DNA of 64,000 nt from VAXT01 sp963850415 (GTDB taxonomy: Bacteria > Actinomycetota > Thermoleophilia > Gaiellales > Gaiellaceae), in the NCBI GenBank assembly GCA_963850415.1, contig CAWKLE010000004.1, forward strand, positions 186,001 to 250,000. Reading direction: 5' to 3'. This document shows positions 59,803 to 64,000 of this stretch, in pieces. Under the pieces are notes generated by a model. That model was not told where the DNA came from. It did no database searches and worked only from the letters and a program-made list of their open reading frames with translations. The stretch's first letter is position 1. Each line of letters starts with the position of its first letter. Both the position numbers and the translations under genes were made by a program.

Positions 59803-61059
59803 ATGGCGAACGAGCAGCTACGCGCCGACTTCCGCTGGATGCTGAACAAGGTCCCGGAGATCACTCTCTACTTCTGGGTGATCAAGGTCCTGTGCACGAC
59901 GGTTGGCGAGACAGCGTCGGATTACCTGTCCGAGAACGTCGGCCTCGGCCTCACCAAGACGACGTTCATGACCGGCGCGCTGCTCGTCGCCGCCCTCCTC
60001 GTCCAGTTTCGCGCGCGCCGCTACATCCCGGGCGTCTACTGGCTCGGCATCGTCCTGATCAGCGTCGTCGGGACGCAGATCACGGACAACCTGACGGACA
60101 ACATGGGCGTGTCGCTCGTGACGACCACGATCGTGTTCTCGATCGCGCTCACGATCGCGTTCGCCGTCTGGTACGCGCTGGAGCGGACGCTCTCGATCCA
60201 CACGATCTACACGATGCGGCGCGAGAGCTTCTACTGGGTGGCCGTCCTGTTCACGTTCGCGCTCGGCACCGCGGCGGGCGACCTGCTCGCCGAGCGGCTC
60301 AGCCTCGGGTACCTCGTCTCGCTCCTGCTGTTCGGCGCCACGATCGCCGCCGTCGCGGTCGCGCACTACCGCTTCAAGCTGAACGCGGTCGCCGCCTTCT
60401 GGATCGCCTACATCCTGACCAGGCCGCTCGGCGCCTCGCTCGGCGACTACCTGTCGCAGTCGCGCGCCGACGGCGGGCTCGGCCTCGGGACGACCGTGAC
60501 AAGCGCGCTCTTCCTCGGCGCGATCGTCGTCGTCGTCACCTACCTCACGCTGACGCGCACGGATGAGACCGAAACGCGCAACCACTCGGCGCCGACGCAC
60601 GCCGACGTGCTCGTCGTCGCGCACGAGACGGCCGCCACGCCGGCGCTCGTCCAGGCAGTCCGCGAGCGCGCGCGGCGCGGGCCTGCCGCCTTCCACCTCC
60701 TGATCCCGAACCTCGCCGAGCACGCCGCTCTCACCGAAGCCGAGCGGGAGCACCGCCAGGCCGACGGCGAGCGCATGCTCGAGCTGGCGCTGCCCGTGAT
60801 CCAGGACGCGGCAGGCGGCGCGGCCGAGGGCTCGGTTTCGTACCGGCACGACCCCATGGACGCCATCGAGGAGGCGCTGCACGACGGCGACTTCCACGAG
60901 CTCATCCTGTCGACGCTGCCGCACAGCGTCTCTCGCTGGCTCCATCTCGACCTGCCCCACCGGGCTTCGCATCTGGGGCTCCCGGTGACGACGGTCGTCG
61001 CGCAGGAACGATCCCGACCGCCGCGGAGCTCAAGCCGGCCCGCGCATGAGCTCGGCTGA
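59803..61059 (+). CDS. DUF347 (COG4705) membrane protein fused to a USP-like domain
   Basis: 418 residues. The first about 260 residues contain repeated membrane units of the DUF347/COG4705 type, each with an E(I/T)xYxW...TTxGE..D pattern (first copy KVPEITLYFWVIKVLCTTVG). The C-terminal 150 residues read ADVLVVAHETAATPALVQAV and FHLLIPNLAEHAALTEAERE, resembling a universal-stress-protein or similar alpha/beta domain. A membrane module joined to a cytosolic sensing domain fits a stress-controlled transporter or channel. Confidence 0.75.
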   Translation: MANEQLRADFRWMLNKVPEITLYFWVIKVLCTTVGETASDYLSENVGLGLTKTTFMTGALLVAALLVQFRARRYIPGVYWLGIVLISVVGTQITDNLTDNMGVSLVTTTIVFSIALTIAFAVWYALERTLSIHTIYTMRRESFYWVAVLFTFALGTAAGDLLAERLSLGYLVSLLLFGATIAAVAVAHYRFKLNAVAAFWIAYILTRPLGASLGDYLSQSRADGGLGLGTTVTSALFLGAIVVVVTYLTLTRTDETETRNHSAPTHADVLVVAHETAATPALVQAVRERARRGPAAFHLLIPNLAEHAALTEAEREHRQADGERMLELALPVIQDAAGGAAEGSVSYRHDPMDAIEEALHDGDFHELILSTLPHSVSRWLHLDLPHRASHLGLPVTTVVAQERSRPPRSSSRPAHELG

Positions 61060-61104
61060 TCAGCGCCTTCGCGGGCATCATTGTCGAGTCTCCGCGAGGA
61101 GTGA

Positions 61105-61788
61105 ATGACACAGGCGATGACCTCAGGGCGAACCGTTCTGCTCGTCGAGGACGATGACGAGCTGCGCGGCGTGCTCGGACGCGGGCTCCGCGAGGAAGGT
61201 TTCTCGGTCGACTCGGCCGCGACGGGGGCGAACGCGCTCGAGGCGGTGGAGCGGTCGGTGCCGGATGTGCTCGTGATCGACATCGGTTTGCCGGACGCGG
61301 ACGGACGCGACCTCTGCCAGGCGCTTCGTGCGCGCGGAGTCCAGACCCCGGTGCTCTTCCTGACGGCGCGCGACGCGGTCGTCGACCGCATCTCCGGCTT
61401 CGACGCGGGCGGCGACGACTACCTTGCGAAGCCGTTCGCGTTCGTCGAGCTGGTCGCGCGGCTCCAGGCACTCCTCCGCCGTGCAGGCTCGGACGGCGCG
61501 CTCGAGTCCGGCGGCCTCAGGCTCGATCCGCTGACACATTCGCTCGGGGACGGGACGAAGGACGTGCCCCTGACGCCGACCGAGTTCCGCCTGCTCGCGA
61601 AGCTCTTCGCGGCCTCCGGCCAGGCGGTGCGGCGCCGCGACCTCATCCGTGCCGGTTGGCCGCACGGCGCGATCGTCCGCGAGAACACGCTCGACTCGTA
61701 TGCAGCCCGGCTGCGGCGCAAGCTCAAGCTCTTCGAGCAGGCGCCCGAAATCTCCACCGTGCACGGTGTGGGATACCGACTCGGATGA
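61105..61788 (+). CDS. OmpR/PhoB-family response regulator
   Basis: 227 residues. Receiver domain with phosphorylatable D59 in VLVIDIGLPDADG and the K in DYLAKPFAFVEL; C-terminal winged-helix DNA-binding domain with PLTPTEFRLLAKLF and RENTLDSYAARLRRKL. SD GAGGAG just before the ATG. ATGA overlap with the kinase gene shows one operon. Confidence 0.93.
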   Translation: MTQAMTSGRTVLLVEDDDELRGVLGRGLREEGFSVDSAATGANALEAVERSVPDVLVIDIGLPDADGRDLCQALRARGVQTPVLFLTARDAVVDRISGFDAGGDDYLAKPFAFVELVARLQALLRRAGSDGALESGGLRLDPLTHSLGDGTKDVPLTPTEFRLLAKLFAASGQAVRRRDLIRAGWPHGAIVRENTLDSYAARLRRKLKLFEQAPEISTVHGVGYRLG

Positions 61789-63116
61789 CACTCGGGATCA
61801 GGCGACGGCTACTGCTCGTCGTGATCGCGGCGGTCGTCGTGTCGGTGGCCGGGCTCGTCGCAGGCTTCAACATCGTCCTCGGACGGAGCCTCGACCGTGA
61901 CTCCCGCGACCTCGTCCGCTCGCGCGCCGCGGCGGAGCTCGGCTCGGTCGGCGTTCGACGCGGCCGCCTGACGGCGAGCGAGACCTCAGACGCTCGGGCG
62001 AGCGACGCGTACATCTGGGTCTTCGAGGGCTCGCGCCTGCTCGAGCGGCCACGCACGGAGGCAGCCGTCGACCAGGCGGCGCGCGACCTGGCCACCGGGC
62101 CCTCGCGCTTCCGTGACGTCCCGGAGTCGGACGCGCGGCTCTACTCCGTTCCGATCGTCGACGGAGGCAAGCGGGTCGGCACCGTCGTCGCGGGTGTCTC
62201 GCTCTCACCGTACGAGGCGACCCGCGGCGCGGCGCTGATCGCGTCGATCGTCTTCGGGATTCTCGTGCTGCTCGTCGTCGCGGTCCTCGTCCGCTGGCTC
62301 GTCGCAGCCTCGCTCCGGCCCGTCGTCCAGATGACGCGGCAGGCCGCTGAGTGGAGCGAGCGCGACCTCGACCAGCGCTTCGCCCTCGGTCCGCCCCACG
62401 ACGAGCTGACGGAGCTCGCGGCCACGCTCGACGGGCTCCTCGACCGGGTGGCGGCCAGCCTGAGACACGAGCGTCTCTTCTCCGCCGAGCTCTCGCACGA
62501 GCTGCGCACACCACTCTCGCGCGTCCTGGCCGAGTCGGAGCTCGCACTGCGCCGCGACCGTGAGCCGGAGGAGTACCGAGAGGCGCTCGATGTGATTCGC
62601 CGAAGCGCGGACCAGCTCTCACGCACTGTCGACGCTCTCGTGGCGGCGGCGCGCTTCGAGGCCGGCGGAGACGTGGGCCTCGCGAACGCGGGCGAAGTCG
62701 CCGCGAGCGCCGCAGCTGCCTGCGCGGGGCTCGCCGCCTCGCGCGAGGTCGCCGTCGAGGTCGTGCCGCACGCGGGAGCGCTCCGCATCGGCGTCGACCC
62801 GGATCTCGCCGAGCGGATCCTCCAGCCCGTGGTCGAGAACGCGTGCCGCTACGGCTCGAGCCGCGTCCGGGTCGACGTCGCGCGCGAGAACTCGTCCGTC
62901 GTGTTCGCGATCGACGACGACGGCCCGGGCGTGGCGGACGACGAGCGCGAGCGCATCTTCGAGCCGGGCGTCCGCGGTCAGGGTGCCAACGGCAGCGCCG
63001 GAGCCGGGCTCGGCCTCGCGCTCTCGCGCCGACTCGCCCGCACCGTGCACGGCGACGTGTACGCGGAGACGTCCCCGGACGGCGGGCGCTTCCTGATCCG
63101 CCTGCCGGCCGCCTAG
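61785..63116 (+). CDS. Sensor histidine kinase
   Basis: 443 residues from ATG 61785. Two membrane helices (about 8-30 and 146-165) flank a roughly 115-residue periplasmic domain; a HAMP-like segment follows, then the dimerisation domain with phosphoacceptor H238 (FSAELSHELRTPLSRVL) and the HATPase with ENACRYG, DDDGPGVADDERERIFEP and GAGLGLALSRRLA. Partner of the regulator before it. Signal unknown. Confidence 0.92.
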   Translation: MTLGIRRRLLLVVIAAVVVSVAGLVAGFNIVLGRSLDRDSRDLVRSRAAAELGSVGVRRGRLTASETSDARASDAYIWVFEGSRLLERPRTEAAVDQAARDLATGPSRFRDVPESDARLYSVPIVDGGKRVGTVVAGVSLSPYEATRGAALIASIVFGILVLLVVAVLVRWLVAASLRPVVQMTRQAAEWSERDLDQRFALGPPHDELTELAATLDGLLDRVAASLRHERLFSAELSHELRTPLSRVLAESELALRRDREPEEYREALDVIRRSADQLSRTVDALVAAARFEAGGDVGLANAGEVAASAAAACAGLAASREVAVEVVPHAGALRIGVDPDLAERILQPVVENACRYGSSRVRVDVARENSSVVFAIDDDGPGVADDERERIFEPGVRGQGANGSAGAGLGLALSRRLARTVHGDVYAETSPDGGRFLIRLPAA

Positions 63117-63120
63117 GCGC

Positions 63121-64000
63121 TCACTCGACCGCGTACAGCCGCCACTCCTCGGGAACGCCCTTCAGCTGCGCCACCCCGCGCTCCCGGAAGCTCAGCCCCG
63201 AGCCAGCCACGAGATCCTTGACCGTGCTCGACACGAGCACCTCGCTCGGCTCGGCCTCCTTCGCGACCCTGGCGCCGATGTGGACCGCGATGCCGCCCAC
63301 CTTGCCGTCCACGAGCTCGCACTCGCCCGTGTGCAGCCCGGCGCGGACCTCGATCCCGAGCTCTTGAACCTCGTCCGTGATCGCGGTTGCGCAGTGGATC
63401 GCGCGCGCCGGCCCGTCGAAGCGCGCGAAGAAGCCGTCGCCCGCGACGTCGAGCTCCGACCCGCGATGCCGCATCAGCTGGCGGCGGATCAGCGCGTGGT
63501 GCTGCTCGAGGAGCTCGCGCCAGGCGCGGTCGCCCAGCGCTGCCGCCTTCGAGGTCGACCCGACGATGTCCGTGAAGAGCACCGTCGCGAGCACCCGCTC
63601 CGGCTCGGCTTCTTCCCAGCCTCCTGACCTCCAGACATCCTCGACGAAGTGCTGGATCTCGGCCGAGATCGGCTCGGTGAACTTCCCGAACGCGAGGTGG
63701 CCCGCTCCCGGGATCTCGACCACGCGAGCGGTCGGTATCCGCGAGGCCATGTACAGCGGGACCTCCGGCGCCACGACCGTGTCCTCGGATCCGCGCATGA
63801 TCAGCGTCGGCACGTGCACGGACGGAAGCACGGCGCGCACATCGATCTCCCGGTTCATCCGGTGGAGGGCCTCGACCGCGCCGGGGCTGGCGCCGTAGCG
63901 GAGGTAGTCGACGAAGCTCGACAGCTCGTCGTCGTCGAACTGACCGAGCTCGCCCACCGCCTTCTCGGCCTCCTCACGCGAGCCGAAGATGCGCAAATCC
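63121..64000 (-). CDS. Class III nucleotide cyclase fused to alpha/beta hydrolase (5' end outside window)
   Basis: The frame is open past the right edge. C-terminal part (about 165 residues) is a class III adenylate/guanylate cyclase: VLFTDIVGSTSKAAALGDRA with the metal-binding Asp, and ELDVAGDGFFARFD, then HIGARVAKEAEPSEVLVS. The part before it (VPTLIMRGSEDTVVAPEVPL, VVEIPGAGHLAFG) is the end of an alpha/beta hydrolase fold with Asp and His of the triad. This fusion is common in Actinobacteria and may link small-molecule sensing to cAMP. Confidence 0.88.
   Translation of the reverse strand, partial: DLRIFGSREEAEKAVGELGQFDDDELSSFVDYLRYGASPGAVEALHRMNREIDVRAVLPSVHVPTLIMRGSEDTVVAPEVPLYMASRIPTARVVEIPGAGHLAFGKFTEPISAEIQHFVEDVWRSGGWEEAEPERVLATVLFTDIVGSTSKAAALGDRAWRELLEQHHALIRRQLMRHRGSELDVAGDGFFARFDGPARAIHCATAITDEVQELGIEVRAGLHTGECELVDGKVGGIAVHIGARVAKEAEPSEVLVSSTVKDLVAGSGLSFRERGVAQLKGVPEEWRLYAVE

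Overview
The window is high-GC (close to 70% by eye), densely packed bacterial chromosome, with GTG and TTG starts in use and many genes joined by 1-4 nt stop/start overlaps. Gene content points to Actinomycetota: a DUF3618/holin-X/BrkB envelope cluster, an Actinobacteria-type pyruvate dehydrogenase set, an ECF sigma factor carrying its own zinc finger, and a cyclase fused to an alpha/beta hydrolase. My best guess is the class Thermoleophilia (Gaiellales-like), but that is a judgement from protein flavour, not a search. I see no phage, plasmid, insertion sequence, CRISPR array, rRNA or tRNA. The interest lies in dispersed palindromes, odd enzymes and islands of frameshifts.

Layout. 0-9.3 kb: end of a DEAD-box helicase, acetyltransferase, Ca/cation exchanger with a membrane HExxH protein, small membrane proteins, a tandem pair of formyltransferase-like genes, hemolysin-III family protein, endonuclease I. 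9.4-20.4 kb: coiled-coil protein, aminotransferase, VOC and PIN proteins, isochorismatase-like hydrolase, a QueF homologue lacking catalytic residues, MFS transporter, thermonuclease, methyltransferase, a flippase-like membrane protein, and a sigma factor fused to a zinc finger, membrane helix and proline tail. 20.6-27.6 kb: 2-oxoacid dehydrogenase genes (E1alpha, E1beta, E2, E3) on the minus strand, interspersed with acetyltransferases, a VOC protein and a frameshifted kinase. 27.6-36.3 kb: sulfite-oxidase-like enzyme, a large REC-GAF-GGDEF-REC-HD-GYP protein, ArgR, a translationally coupled envelope cluster, cupredoxin-like secreted proteins. 36.3-46.5 kb: translation block pheT, pheS, rplT, rpmI, infC, thrS (minus), interrupted by tandem methyltransferases, a MOSC protein, an RNA methylase and a DUF2332 gene. 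46.5-57 kb: HTH-TPR regulator, secreted proteins, a badly frameshifted PQQ-type sugar dehydrogenase/cupredoxin/PASTA gene, Rieske oxygenase, exporters, proline-racemase-like enzyme, channel-like protein. 57-64 kb: cspA, infA with an ATC start, holin-like protein, secreted proteins, a DUF347-USP fusion, a two-component pair and a partial cyclase.

How the genes work together. E1alpha-E1beta-E2 (27558 down to 24170) plus lpd make one 2-oxoacid dehydrogenase complex. thrS-infC-rpmI-rplT and pheS-pheT form the usual translation neighbourhood, with a terminator-like hairpin in the infC leader. The 61.1-63.1 kb pair is a standard overlapping response regulator/kinase operon.

Two cross-cutting signals. 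First, at least five intergenic sites carry odd-centred 13-bp palindromes of three sequence types (GGTGCCTGGCACC, GGGACCTGGTCCC, GGGGTCTGACCCC), often in opposed pairs with 40-bp spacing; they resemble REP/BIME elements and even supply the start and stop context of the E1beta gene. Second, single-base frameshifts cluster at 41.9-44.0 kb (including essential infC) and 51.1-52.0 kb, which looks more like local assembly error than gene decay.
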